DNA from: Candidatus Coprenecus pullicola
Lineage (GTDB): Bacteria; Bacteroidota; Bacteroidia; Bacteroidales; UBA932
NCBI GenBank assembly: GCA_018711925.1
Contig: DVHR01000063.1
Coordinates: 1 to 38,382, forward strand
Length of the DNA: 38,382 nucleotides
Direction of reading: 5' to 3'
The translations under genes were made by a program, and so were the position numbers. The notes beneath the pieces are model-generated. The model was not told the DNA's origin. It did no database searches and saw only the letters and a list, made by a program, of their open reading frames with translations. Below, piece after piece: positions 1-8,317 of the stretch. Every line of letters begins with the position of its first letter. The first letter of the stretch is position 1.

Positions 1-1154
1 TGAAGACCAATGACGGGATATTGGAAAGAGTCGGCCGGTTCGAAATCGTGTATGAAGAAACATCATACGAATACTATGTCATCCAGAAAGGCAACGACAG
101 TATCGTAGTCAATGCCGGAAGACAGTATGCGGATATAGATGAGAAGACAATATCTTTCGAAGTTATGTCCAGTGCCGAGTTCAAAGTTACTTCTGACGCA
201 GACTGGATACAGCTCGAAAGTTCTGAAATAACAGACTCCATCCTGCTGGAAGACGGCAAGACCTTCTCCGACTACAAACAATGGAACGTAACACTGTCTG
301 TCGAGCCCAACTCCGGCGATGTTCGGTATGCCGATGTAAAAGTCAGTGCCGGAGAACAGGAATCCATAGTGAAGGTGGCCCAAATGGGCAACTTGGTCGC
401 TGACTACACTAAAGATTTCTACAGAAGATCTTCCGTATTGGAATTCACAGCCACATGGTGTAAATATTGCTACCTGATGGCCGGAGCCATACATGATGCG
501 ATGTCATCCAGTCCTGACAGAATAGTTCCCATGGTAATGCACGGCTCCGACTCAGAAGAGGCATTGGCTTACGGGAAGATGGAGGATCATTTTTACCATT
601 ACGACTTGATTGGCTATCCAACGTCAATATTCAATGGCAACGCAGTCCTTTCGCTCAACTCGAATTACCAGACCACTGTCGATGCCCTCATCGGACTGAG
701 CGATGAAGCCGTCTCCATTGCTCCAAGCCGCACTTCCATTGGAGGAAGATTCTATTTGGACGGGAATGAAGCCGTGGCCGAACTCAGCATTGCTGCGAAA
801 GAATCAGGCACATACCGACTGTCCGTATTTCTCTTGGAGGACGGCATGGTCTATCCTCAAAAGAATGCAGGAGACAACTATGTACATAACAACATAGTAA
901 GAGAAGCTTTCCATTCTGAGACATTCGGGGATGAAATACCACTTACTTCAGGAAGCGTAAAAGACATCCGGCTGCAGATACCGATACCTTCAAAAATAGA
1001 GAACAGAGCCAACATGCATATTGTCGCATACATAACCCGTGACGATTCATATATCGGAAAGATTGCAGAAGCGGAATACGGAGATTTCGGTGCGGTGGTT
1101 GACAATATTGTCAATATACCTCTTGACGGTTTCGCTTTATTCGAATACGAGTAA
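1..1154 (+). CDS. Omp28-like secreted protein with BACON-like and thioredoxin-fold domains (5' end missing)
   Basis: The reading frame is open from base 3 through the TTG at 21, so the gene starts outside the window and the signal peptide is not seen. Counting from the codon at 21, residues about 20-125 look like a BACON-type beta-sandwich (a T-S-D-A-D-W-I-Q-L strand, then an N-V-T-L-S-V-E-P-N strand, ending V-A-Q-M-G). A thioredoxin-like segment follows with an A-T-W-C-K-Y-C motif, cysteines C147 and C150, then a beta-rich tail. This order is typical of Omp28-related outer membrane proteins of Bacteroidota, often attached to surface complexes. A redox role is possible from the CxxC but unproven. 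The next gene is 133 bp downstream behind a hairpin, so it is probably a separate unit. Family call fairly sure; function not. Confidence 0.75.
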   Translation, partial: KTNDGILERVGRFEIVYEETSYEYYVIQKGNDSIVVNAGRQYADIDEKTISFEVMSSAEFKVTSDADWIQLESSEITDSILLEDGKTFSDYKQWNVTLSVEPNSGDVRYADVKVSAGEQESIVKVAQMGNLVADYTKDFYRRSSVLEFTATWCKYCYLMAGAIHDAMSSSPDRIVPMVMHGSDSEEALAYGKMEDHFYHYDLIGYPTSIFNGNAVLSLNSNYQTTVDALIGLSDEAVSIAPSRTSIGGRFYLDGNEAVAELSIAAKESGTYRLSVFLLEDGMVYPQKNAGDNYVHNNIVREAFHSETFGDEIPLTSGSVKDIRLQIPIPSKIENRANMHIVAYITRDDSYIGKIAEAEYGDFGAVVDNIVNIPLDGFALFEYE

Positions 1155-1170
1155 ACTTACTTGAACAACT

Positions 1171-1225
1171 GTGGCAAGCATCCGAAATCCTCTGTGAAAA
1201 GAACAATTTTCCGGGTACTTGCCAC
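1171..1225 (+). terminator. Imperfect hairpin after the Omp28-like gene
   Basis: GTGGCAAG at 1171-1178 is the exact reverse complement of CTTGCCAC at 1218-1225. Inside, CCGAAAT and ATTTTCCGG can extend the stem imperfectly. A pyrimidine-rich, T-rich tail follows on the plus strand. It lies 17 bp after the stop, consistent with a terminator, though the loop is long. Confidence 0.4.
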
Positions 1226-1257
1226 TTCTTTCTTTCATCTAAGTGACATTTTCTTTT

Positions 1258-1265
1258 TATCTTTA
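1258..1265 (+). promoter_or_regulatory. Possible -7 box for the OPT operon
   Basis: TATCTTTA resembles the Bacteroides -7 consensus TAnnTTTG with one mismatch at the last base and would give a leader of roughly 15-20 nt before the ATG at 1288. No clear -33 TTTG is seen, so this is weak. Confidence 0.3.
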
Positions 1266-1287
1266 CACGGATTTTAATACAACACCT

Positions 1288-3288
1288 ATGTCTGAAGATA
1301 AAAAGAAATTATCCCTTCCCGAGAACGCGTTCCGGGAGCTGAAGCCGGGAGAGCAGTACCAGCCTCTCCTCAGACCGGACAAAGTATATCCGGAAGTCAC
1401 CGTATGGTCGGTCACTGTAGGTCTGGTGATGACCATCATATTCTCCGCTGCCGCCGCCTTCCTCGGCCTGAAGGTGGGACAGGTATTTGAAGCCGCTATA
1501 CCTATATCTATAATAGCGGTAGGACTTTCCAGCGCGTTCAAGCGCAAGAACGCCCTCGGTGAGAATGTCATCATCCAGTCCATCGGAGCCTGTTCCGGTG
1601 TAATCGTCGCCGGTGCCATATTCACCCTACCCGCCCTGTATATCCTGCAGGACAAATATCCGGAACTGACAGTGGACTTCTCCAAGATATTCCTCAGCTC
1701 GCTCATCGGAGGCGTACTGGGCATCCTGCTGCTGATTCCGTTCAGAAAATACTTCGTAAAGGAGCAGCACGGCAAATACCCGTTCCCGGAGGCCACGGCC
1801 ACCACGCAGGTGATAGTCAGCGGCGAGTCGGGAGGCAAGGGCGCTAAGACACTGCTGATAAGCGGTCTGGTCGGAGGTCTCTACGACTTCATCGTCTCCA
1901 CCTTCGGATGGTGGTCCGAGGTGTTCACGTCAAGGGTGCTGCCCTGGGGCGAGCAGGTGGCCACCAACGCCAAGCTCCTCTTCAAGGTCAATGTGGGAGC
2001 GGCTGTGCTCGGACTTGGATATATCATCGGACTGAAGTATTCATTTATAATATGCTGCGGCTCGTTCTTAGTGTGGTTCATCATCATCCCGCTGATGAAT
2101 CTCATCTTCGGGGACAGCGTTGTGGACCTGATGAGATCCGGCCTGACAGCCACCGTCGGCTCCATGTCGCCTGAGGAGATATTCACCAACTACGCCCGCC
2201 ACATCGGCATAGGAGGCATCGCCACCGCCGGAATCATCGGCATCATCAAGTCTGCAGGCATCATCAAATCCGCTCTCGGACTGGCCGGAAAAGAGTTCCG
2301 CGGCAAAAAGGGCGGCTCAGACAGCCAGGAAATACGCACCCAGCGTGACCTGTCGATGAAGATTATCATCATCGGTCTGCTGATAACCCTCGCGCTGATG
2401 TTCGTATTTTTCTACTTCGGCGTACTGGACAACCTCTGGCACGCGGTCATCGCCTTGCTTGTAGTCGCGGTCATCGCATTCCTGTTCACCACAGTGGCTG
2501 CCAACGCCATTGCCATCGTAGGCTCCAACCCTGTCAGCGGCATGACCCTGATGACCCTCATTCTCGCGTCCATCATCCTCGTGGCAGCCGGCCTCAAGGG
2601 CACTTCCGGCATGGCTGCAGCCCTCATCATCGGCGGCGTGGTCTGCACGGCCCTGTCGATGGCAGGAGGATTCATCACCGATCTCAAGATAGGTTACTGG
2701 ATAGGCACTACGCCACGTAAGCAAGAGGGCTGGAAGTTCCTCGGCACCTTAGTCGCCGCTGCTACCGTAGCCGGAGTCATGATGGTGCTCAACGACACCT
2801 TCGGATTCACCGGTGAAGGAGCCCTCGTAGCTCCCCAGGCCAATGCCATGGCCGCCGTCATCGAGCCTCTTATGCTGGGCGGCAGCGCACCCTGGATTAT
2901 GTACGGCATCGGAGCGGCCATCGCCATAGTACTTACTCTGTTCAAAGTGCCCGCCCTGCCGTTTGCCCTTGGCATGTTTATTCCCATAGAGCTCAACATC
3001 CCTCTGATGATCGGAGGCGCCGTCGCATGGTACGTAGGCTCGAGAAGCAAGGACAAGGCCGTCAACGAGGCCCGTAAGGAGAAAGGCACTCTCGTGGCAT
3101 CCGGATTCATCGCAGGAGGCGCCCTCATGGGTGTTGTCTCCGCCATTATGCGTTTCGCCGATGTCAACTTGGTCAACCGCGAGTGGCAGTCGTCCACGCC
3201 CGCAGTGTGGATTGCCTTGGGCGCATATATCCTGCTTATCGCCTACATGATATGGGCGTGCCGGAAAACCGATGCAGCTAAGGAATAA
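1288..3288 (+). CDS. OPT-family oligopeptide (or metal-chelate) transporter
   Basis: The 666-residue protein is hydrophobic throughout, with about 15 membrane segments, and has the length and glycine-rich helix pattern of bacterial OPT-family carriers. An early F-L-G-L-K-V-G-Q helix and a P-F-P-E-A-T-A loop are typical of the family. The frame extends 15 codons upstream to 1243, but the ATG at 1288 (M-S-E-D-K-K-K) fits a cytosolic charged N-terminus and leaves room for the candidate promoter. OPT proteins import small peptides or metal chelates by proton symport; the substrate cannot be read from sequence. It is the first gene of a run with ZIP transporter (5 bp gap) and peptidase T, which favours peptide use linked to metal supply. 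Confidence 0.9.
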   Translation: MSEDKKKLSLPENAFRELKPGEQYQPLLRPDKVYPEVTVWSVTVGLVMTIIFSAAAAFLGLKVGQVFEAAIPISIIAVGLSSAFKRKNALGENVIIQSIGACSGVIVAGAIFTLPALYILQDKYPELTVDFSKIFLSSLIGGVLGILLLIPFRKYFVKEQHGKYPFPEATATTQVIVSGESGGKGAKTLLISGLVGGLYDFIVSTFGWWSEVFTSRVLPWGEQVATNAKLLFKVNVGAAVLGLGYIIGLKYSFIICCGSFLVWFIIIPLMNLIFGDSVVDLMRSGLTATVGSMSPEEIFTNYARHIGIGGIATAGIIGIIKSAGIIKSALGLAGKEFRGKKGGSDSQEIRTQRDLSMKIIIIGLLITLALMFVFFYFGVLDNLWHAVIALLVVAVIAFLFTTVAANAIAIVGSNPVSGMTLMTLILASIILVAAGLKGTSGMAAALIIGGVVCTALSMAGGFITDLKIGYWIGTTPRKQEGWKFLGTLVAAATVAGVMMVLNDTFGFTGEGALVAPQANAMAAVIEPLMLGGSAPWIMYGIGAAIAIVLTLFKVPALPFALGMFIPIELNIPLMIGGAVAWYVGSRSKDKAVNEARKEKGTLVASGFIAGGALMGVVSAIMRFADVNLVNREWQSSTPAVWIALGAYILLIAYMIWACRKTDAAKE

Positions 3289-3293
3289 TAACA

Positions 3294-4106
3294 ATGCTGA
3301 GCGACAGTAATTTCCCATTTGCATTGCTCCTGACCCTAATTGCGGGACTGTCCACCGGAATTGGAGGCGTGATAGTGCTCTTCACCAAGAAGTTCAGCAC
3401 CAGGACCCTCTCCTTCGCACTCGGGTTCTCGGCAGGAGTGATGCTGTTCATCTCCCTGACGGAGCTTTTCGCAGAAGCCAACATGAGTCTCGGTTCCGCC
3501 TTCGGGGAGAAAACGGGGCTGCTGTACACCGTACTCGCATTTTTCGCCGGGATAGGACTGATCGCCGTCATAGACAACGTGATACCCTCACAGGAGAACC
3601 CACACGAGTACAGCACGGCGCCCTCCCAGGACGGAAAGCTCCGGGACTGCGACACGTCCGGACTCATGCGGTTGGGACTTTTCTCAGTGATAGCCATTGC
3701 GATACACAATTTCCCGGAAGGCATGGCCACATTCGTAAGCGCGATGGACAATCCCCAGACAGGCCTGTCCATCGCCTTTGCAGTGGCCATACACAACATC
3801 CCCGAGGGCATAATGGTAGCCATACCCATCTACTATGCCACCCGCAGGAAGGGGAAGGCCGTAGGCAATGCCTTCCTCTCAGGTCTCGCCGAGCCGGTAG
3901 GGGGAATCATCGGATACCTGCTGCTCTCCAGCATCTTCAATGAGTCCCTGAACGGAGTGGTCCTCGCCGCCGTAGCCGGTATCATGACCTACATCGCACT
4001 GGACGAGCTCCTTCCGTCCGCTGAGAGATTCGGCCATCACCACCTGTCCATCATCGGCGTCATAGCCGGCATGGCAGTCATGGCCGTCAGCATGATTTTG
4101 ATATAA
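3294..4106 (+). CDS. ZIP-family divalent metal transporter (ZupT-like)
   Basis: The 270-residue membrane protein carries the two ZIP metal-site motifs H138-N-F-P-E-G and H167-N-I-P-E-G in consecutive helices, with a preceding short hydrophilic loop (about residues 98-124). This matches bacterial ZupT-type importers for Zn(II) and related divalent cations in the inner membrane. It starts 5 bp after the OPT gene and is followed 17 bp later by peptidase T, a zinc enzyme, so it is almost certainly cotranscribed with both. ZIP membership is certain; metal preference is inferred from the family. Confidence 0.93.
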   Translation: MLSDSNFPFALLLTLIAGLSTGIGGVIVLFTKKFSTRTLSFALGFSAGVMLFISLTELFAEANMSLGSAFGEKTGLLYTVLAFFAGIGLIAVIDNVIPSQENPHEYSTAPSQDGKLRDCDTSGLMRLGLFSVIAIAIHNFPEGMATFVSAMDNPQTGLSIAFAVAIHNIPEGIMVAIPIYYATRRKGKAVGNAFLSGLAEPVGGIIGYLLLSSIFNESLNGVVLAAVAGIMTYIALDELLPSAERFGHHHLSIIGVIAGMAVMAVSMILI

Positions 4107-4123
4107 ACTAAAACCAAATTGAT

Positions 4124-5350
4124 ATGGAAAAGATTATTGACAGATTTCTAAGGTACGTGGCTTTCGACACTGCTTCCAATCCGGACTCCCAGAGCCAGCC
4201 CAGTACCAACAAACAGTTCGCCCTGCTCGAACAGCTCCGTAAAGAGCTTCAGGACATGGGCGTGGAACAGGTGGAAGTGGACAAGAACGGTTATCTTATG
4301 GCCACCATACCGTCCAACATAGACAAGGATATACCCGCCGTCGGCTTCATCTCACACGTGGACACGTCCCCGGACGCTCCCGGCAGCGGCATCAGGCCAC
4401 GCATAGTGGAGAACTACGACGGCCGCACTATCATCCTCAACGAGGCCAAGGGCATAGAGCTGAATCCGGAAGAGTTCCCCGAGTTGAAAGACTACATCGG
4501 CCAGACCATCATCACAACCGATGGAACCACCCTTCTCGGAGCCGATGACAAGGCCGGAGTGGCCGAAATCATGTCCGCTGCGGAATACATCATGGAACAT
4601 CCCGACTTCAGGCACGGAGAGATCAAGATCGGCTTTACTCCCGACGAGGAGATAGGCCGCGGAGTAGACCGCTTCGATGTGGCCAGATTCGGGGCGCAGT
4701 ACGCCTACACCATGGACGGAGGCGCCATCGGAGAGTTGGAGTACGAGAATTTCAACGCTGCCGGCGCAAAGGTACACATCCAGGGCCGGAACATCCATCC
4801 GGGCTATGCTAAAGACAAGATGCTCAACGCAATCCTCATCGGCACTGAGTTCAACGACATGCTCCCGGCATGGCAGAGACCTGAGTATACCGAAGGATAC
4901 GAGGGCTTCATACACATCACCAAATTCACCGGTGTAGTGGAAGAGGCCGACATTCAGTACATCATACGCGACCATGACTTCGAGCTCTTCGAGCGCAAGA
5001 AGATGATGCTCCGGCAGTGCGCGGACTTCATCAATGCCAAATACGGCGATGGCGTCATCACTCTTGAGATCAAAGACCAGTACTACAACATGAAGAAACA
5101 GGTCGAGCCTCACTACCATATCATAGAAAAGGCCGTAAAGGCCATGGAGGACGCCGGTGTCAAACCCAATATCAGACCTATCAGAGGCGGTACTGACGGC
5201 GCCCGTCTGTCGTTCATGGGCCTGCCTTGCCCCAACATTTTCGCCGGCGGTCTCAATTTCCACGGGAAATACGAATACGTACCTGTCCAGAGCATGGAAA
5301 AGGCCACTGAGGTCATCCTCAACATCATAAGAAATTTCACTTCAAAATAA
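4124..5350 (+). CDS. pepT: Peptidase T (tripeptide aminopeptidase, M20 family)
   Basis: A 408-residue cytosolic M20 metallopeptidase of the usual PepT length. Metal-site and catalytic signatures are present: S-H78-V-D80-T-S-P-D, G-A-D141-D-K-A-G and D-E175-E176-I-G-R-G. H78 and D80 fall at the same positions I recall for E. coli PepT. The C-terminal [10 protein letters not shown] and N-I-F-A-G-G segments also match. It removes N-terminal residues from tripeptides using two zinc ions. Lying behind a peptide-type transporter and a ZIP transporter, it would process imported peptides and depend on imported zinc. Confidence 0.96.
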   Translation: MEKIIDRFLRYVAFDTASNPDSQSQPSTNKQFALLEQLRKELQDMGVEQVEVDKNGYLMATIPSNIDKDIPAVGFISHVDTSPDAPGSGIRPRIVENYDGRTIILNEAKGIELNPEEFPELKDYIGQTIITTDGTTLLGADDKAGVAEIMSAAEYIMEHPDFRHGEIKIGFTPDEEIGRGVDRFDVARFGAQYAYTMDGGAIGELEYENFNAAGAKVHIQGRNIHPGYAKDKMLNAILIGTEFNDMLPAWQRPEYTEGYEGFIHITKFTGVVEEADIQYIIRDHDFELFERKKMMLRQCADFINAKYGDGVITLEIKDQYYNMKKQVEPHYHIIEKAVKAMEDAGVKPNIRPIRGGTDGARLSFMGLPCPNIFAGGLNFHGKYEYVPVQSMEKATEVILNIIRNFTSK

Positions 5351-5360
5351 CGGTACAGCA

Positions 5361-5675
5361 ATGATTATCACAACAACCAACACCCTGCAGGACAAACAGA
5401 TTACCGCATACCACGGCATAGTCACCGGAACATGCATCATGGGAGCCAATGTTTTCAGGGATATATTCGCCGGAATACGCGATATCGTCGGAGGCCGTTC
5501 CGGCGCCTACGAGGAGGTCATAGAAAAGGCCAAGAACGAGGCCATCCAGGAGATGGCAGACAGAGCCATGAGTATGCGTGCCAATGCCATTATCGGTGTG
5601 GATATCGACTACGAGACCGTAGGCGGATCCATGCTCATGGTAGCTGTCAGCGGCACAGCGGTCACCGTTCTGTAA
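5361..5675 (+). CDS. YbjQ/UPF0145-family protein
   Basis: A 104-residue protein typical in length for the YbjQ family (sometimes called heavy-metal-binding domain). It shows the family's opening strand with T-T-T-N-T-L, the G-x-V-x-G central strand followed by [18 protein letters not shown], and the [12 protein letters not shown] strand. These proteins form homopentamers; their biochemical role is unsettled. It begins 10 bp after pepT and ends 13 bp before the AlaX-like gene, so it belongs to the same operon. Confidence 0.9.
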   Translation: MIITTTNTLQDKQITAYHGIVTGTCIMGANVFRDIFAGIRDIVGGRSGAYEEVIEKAKNEAIQEMADRAMSMRANAIIGVDIDYETVGGSMLMVAVSGTAVTVL

Positions 5676-5688
5676 ACCATCTGAGACC

Positions 5689-6168
5689 ATGGATGAAATA
5701 CAACTGAATGCCCACAATAAGGAGGAATATCCTCCAATGCACACAGCCGAGCATATCCTCAACCAGACTATGGTGAGGATGTTCGGCTGTCCCCGTTCGC
5801 GCAACGCCCATATAGAGCGCAAGAAGAGCAAGTGCGACTACCTGCTCTCCGAATGCCCGACTCCGGAGCAGGTGCAGGCAATCGAGGACAAGGTCAACGA
5901 GGTCATTGCCGCCGGTCTGCCGGTAAGCGTGGAGTTCATTCCCTTAACCGAGGCAGGCGCGATAGTGGATCTGAGCAAACTGCCGGAAAATGTCTCGGAC
6001 ACCCTGCGCATTGTGCGCATCGGAGACTACGACGCCTGCGCCTGCATCGGTGCCCATGTGGCAAACACATCGGAGATAGGCCGGTTCAGAATCATCTCCC
6101 ACGACTACGCCGACGGCCGCTGGCGGGTCCGGTTCAAGCTTGAGGAGCCGAAAGGACTGCATCCGTAA
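5689..6168 (+). CDS. AlaX-like alanyl-tRNA editing protein
   Basis: A 159-residue stand-alone tRNA-SAD (second additional domain) protein. The zinc-binding and editing motifs are H18-T-A-E-H22 and C119-I-G-A-H123, followed by the conserved N-T-S-E-I-G-R-F. This is the short AlaX type, which hydrolyses mischarged Ser- or Gly-tRNA(Ala) in trans. The N-terminus is short and there is no aminoacylation domain. It is the last gene of the tight operon starting at 1288. The zinc requirement fits the ZIP transporter upstream. Family call is strong; its exact tRNA preference is not readable. Confidence 0.87.
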   Translation: MDEIQLNAHNKEEYPPMHTAEHILNQTMVRMFGCPRSRNAHIERKKSKCDYLLSECPTPEQVQAIEDKVNEVIAAGLPVSVEFIPLTEAGAIVDLSKLPENVSDTLRIVRIGDYDACACIGAHVANTSEIGRFRIISHDYADGRWRVRFKLEEPKGLHP

Positions 6169-6172
6169 TCCA

Positions 6173-6188
6173 GTGCCACGAATGGCAC
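6173..6188 (+). terminator. Small hairpin after the AlaX-like gene
   Basis: GTGCCA (6173-6178) pairs perfectly with TGGCAC (6183-6188) over a 4-nt loop. There is no T-run, so it is at best a weak terminator or an RNA-end stabiliser separating the operon from the SIMPL gene. Confidence 0.3.
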
Positions 6189-6198
6189 GGTAATTGAC

Positions 6199-6242
6199 AG
6201 CTTTCATATCAAGGAACACTAATAATCTAAGATATGAAAGCT
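6199..6242 (+). promoter_or_regulatory. Perfect 12-bp inverted repeat covering the start codon of the SIMPL gene
   Basis: AGCTTTCATATC (6199-6210) is the exact reverse complement of GATATGAAAGCT (6231-6242), with a 20-nt A-rich loop. The ATG at 6234-6236 lies inside the right arm. In any transcript reaching from upstream of 6199 the start codon would be paired in the stem, so the element could lower translation until opened. It could instead be a protein-binding palindrome. Direct observation for the repeat; role inferred. Confidence 0.6.
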
Positions 6243-6983
6243 TTTTCTTTCTTCACGGCAGCTGCAGCGGCAGTCATCATGTCCTCTGCCGCGCTCATGG
6301 CCCAGGACGCGCCTTATCCTGAGAAATTCCGTTACATCGAGGTCACAGGCACCTCCGAGGTGGAGATAGTCCCTGACGAGATACATTTCGTCATCGGTAT
6401 CAAAGAGTATTTCGAGGAGGAGTTCGACGGAGTGTCCAAGCCGGAGGACTACAAGACCAAAGTCCGTATCGAGACCATCGAGTCGCAGATGAGGGATGCC
6501 CTGCACTCTATCGGTATCAGTGACAATGACATCCGGACTCAGGAGGTGGGCGACTACTGGAGGGAGCGGGGAATGGACTTCCTCATCGGCAAGAACCTGG
6601 ACATCACCCTGCACGACTTCACCATGATAGACAGCATCATCTCCGTCATCGACACCAAGGGAATCAGCTCAATGCGCATCGGTGAGATGAGCCACAAGGA
6701 CATCCTGAAGTATCAGGAGCAGGGCAAGAAGGACGCCGTGCTAGCCGCCAAGAGGAAAGCCGAATATATGGCCGAAGCTCTCGGTGAGAAATTAGGGTCG
6801 GTACTGACCATAGTGGAGCACGGAGGAGGTATCGACCATTATACGGTGGTACAGAACAGCAAGATGCGCATGGACGGAGCCTTCGGGGACGCAGTGGCCG
6901 CAGCCGCACCGGCCTCGGACGCATTCCGCACCATCAAGTACACCTACTCGGTAACATGCCGGTTCGCGCTTAAAGGATTCTAA
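6234..6983 (+). CDS. SIMPL-domain (DUF541) periplasmic protein
   Basis: A 249-residue secreted protein. Residues 1-23 form a signal peptide (K2, then an A-rich hydrophobic stretch ending A-L-M-A-Q). The mature part has the SIMPL-domain pattern: an R-Y-I-E-V-T-G-T-S-E-V-E-I-V-P-D-E start strand, the paired helices, and an A-V-L-A-A-K-R-K-A-E-Y-M-A-E-A-L-G-E-K-L-G helix before the closing strands. SIMPL proteins are periplasmic or surface proteins of unknown biochemical function, named from a mouse signalling protein. It is 65 bp after the AlaX-like gene on the same strand, with a start-codon hairpin in the gap. Confidence 0.85.
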   Translation: MKAFSFFTAAAAAVIMSSAALMAQDAPYPEKFRYIEVTGTSEVEIVPDEIHFVIGIKEYFEEEFDGVSKPEDYKTKVRIETIESQMRDALHSIGISDNDIRTQEVGDYWRERGMDFLIGKNLDITLHDFTMIDSIISVIDTKGISSMRIGEMSHKDILKYQEQGKKDAVLAAKRKAEYMAEALGEKLGSVLTIVEHGGGIDHYTVVQNSKMRMDGAFGDAVAAAAPASDAFRTIKYTYSVTCRFALKGF

Positions 6984-7007
6984 AGTTTACGACTTATTAA
7001 AATGTGC

Positions 7008-7353
7008 GTGCATTTCCTATACGCTCATGACGTGCAGCGGGGAATGCACGCTGTTTTTTAGATGTCTGATAATCACGCCATTCTGAAAAGGCCCGCATTT
7101 TTCGATATGTTCTGAAGGCTCGGAAAATGCACGTCATTTTATACTCATTTAATAATCAAGCGCTTACAAAAGTTTCTGCATTTTCCACACTGTTCCGGAT
7201 GCCTGAGAATTGCACGACATTTTTCAAACACCTATGAATCAACACATTATAAAATAGACTGCAATTTTCAGCATATCAGAAGCATCTGGAAATTGCACGC
7301 CGTTTTACATATTCCTGATAATCAAAAGTTTACAAAAGACCCTGCATTTTTCA
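7008..7353. repeat. 83/84-bp-period palindromic repeat array, left part (family 1)
   Basis: Four imperfect units begin near 7008, 7092, 7176 and 7259, and a half unit begins near 7341. Each unit has a left arm of the form TGCATTTTTC or TGCAATTTTC, a 16-20 nt loop, a right arm GAAAATGCA or GAAATTGCA, then an A/T-rich spacer with an AATAATCAA-like and a TTACAAAA-like block. The spacing is constant at 82-84 bp although individual bases vary. The array fills the whole 370 bp between the SIMPL stop and the transposase stop; no coding sequence is seen there. Confidence 0.85.
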
Positions 7354-8202
7354 CTACTTGCCGTAAATCTTTTTAAGCAGTTCTGTACTCAGGCCGGAGA
7401 GCCGCGCCATCTGCTTGATGCTGCAACCGAACTGTTTTCTGAGATACTCGGCCAGGCGGCATCTTTGTTCCACGCCCAAAGTCCCGGCATCCGATGCGCC
7501 GAATTCCCGAAGGCATATCTCCCTTACGGAGCCAAGCAATTCTCCGTCCGCGTAGGGTACCGTCCCCAGAACGCCTTCGGAAAGAGACATCTCCATCTTC
7601 ATATTCCGTGACAGATAGAGCATCAGACGGGCCGGGGAGCCGAAAATCTCCTCCACCTTTTTACGGTTGACATAATTGGCTGGACAGATTGTCCCCTCCG
7701 GAGTCAGCCGATAGTCATCTGGAAGTGCCAGGTTGGAGTGCAGCATCTTCCTTATCGCCCTGTATCCGAAGTCCGATACCCTCCGGTATTCCGTAGGCAG
7801 CAGCAGACTGTCCTTCCTGAAATAGCATGAGCCAGAGCCCCATTCATAAAAGAGCGGCAGCACTTCCGGCTCCGAGGAAAGGGAATTGCGCAGCACATAG
7901 GCGACAGTCCTCATGAAAGCCTCTTTATCCGGTATCTCCTTAATGCCCACGGCATTGCTCCCTCCCATATCAGCCAACTTGGACAGCCTGCGCCTATAGG
8001 CTCTCATAAAACCGAGACAAGTGTCCTCCTTACCGGTGATTACAAAATGTACATGATTGGTCATCAAGGTGAAAGCCAGAATATCCACGCCGCACAACCG
8101 CGCACAGACAGGCACTCCGTTCATTCCGTAAACGAAATCCTCCCTGCTCCGGAAAATCAATCCTTTCTCCAACCCCCTCGTATACGCGTGCCAGTATTTC
8201 AT
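7354..8202 (-). CDS. REP-associated-type tyrosine transposase (RAYT, Y1/HUH family)
   Basis: A 282-residue protein with the IS200-like Y1 transposase core. The HUH motif is H50-V-H52 in T-N-H-V-H-F-V-I, and the likely catalytic tyrosine is Y102 in A-Y-V-L-R-N. The C-terminal part (about 245-282, A-E-Y-L-R-K-Q-F-G, then I-K-Q-M-A-R-L-S-G-L) resembles the DnaA-C-like helix-turn-helix seen at the end of many Bacteroidota RAYTs. RAYTs nick single-stranded DNA at REP hairpins; they are usually single-copy and domesticated. The gene is surrounded by palindromic repeat arrays on both sides, as expected. All core motifs look intact. The ATG at 8202 is the only sensible start. Confidence 0.88.
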   Translation of the reverse strand: MKYWHAYTRGLEKGLIFRSREDFVYGMNGVPVCARLCGVDILAFTLMTNHVHFVITGKEDTCLGFMRAYRRRLSKLADMGGSNAVGIKEIPDKEAFMRTVAYVLRNSLSSEPEVLPLFYEWGSGSCYFRKDSLLLPTEYRRVSDFGYRAIRKMLHSNLALPDDYRLTPEGTICPANYVNRKKVEEIFGSPARLMLYLSRNMKMEMSLSEGVLGTVPYADGELLGSVREICLREFGASDAGTLGVEQRCRLAEYLRKQFGCSIKQMARLSGLSTELLKKIYGK

Positions 8203-8209
8203 ACACCCA

Positions 8210-8239
8210 CAAAGATAGCGAACCTTTGCATAGTTGCAA
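8210..8239 (-). promoter_or_regulatory. Promoter of the RAYT gene
   Basis: On the minus strand TATCTTTG (8217-8210) matches TAnnTTTG exactly. A TTG lies at 8239-8237, leaving a 19-nt spacer. The box ends 7 nt before the ATG at 8202, so the transcript would have almost no leader. Confidence 0.6.
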
Positions 8240-8317
8240 CAAGCTGACTGTTAAAATTTTACAGAAGTGGCAAATCTGCTTGGGAATTTGAGCCGCACTC
8301 ATCGGGCTGCTTGATGG

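Noticed and set aside
6194..6226. E. coli-like promoter with TTGACA before the SIMPL gene
   Set aside because: Bacteroidota main promoters do not use this pattern, the spacing to TAATAA is too long, and the bases belong partly to the start-codon hairpin.
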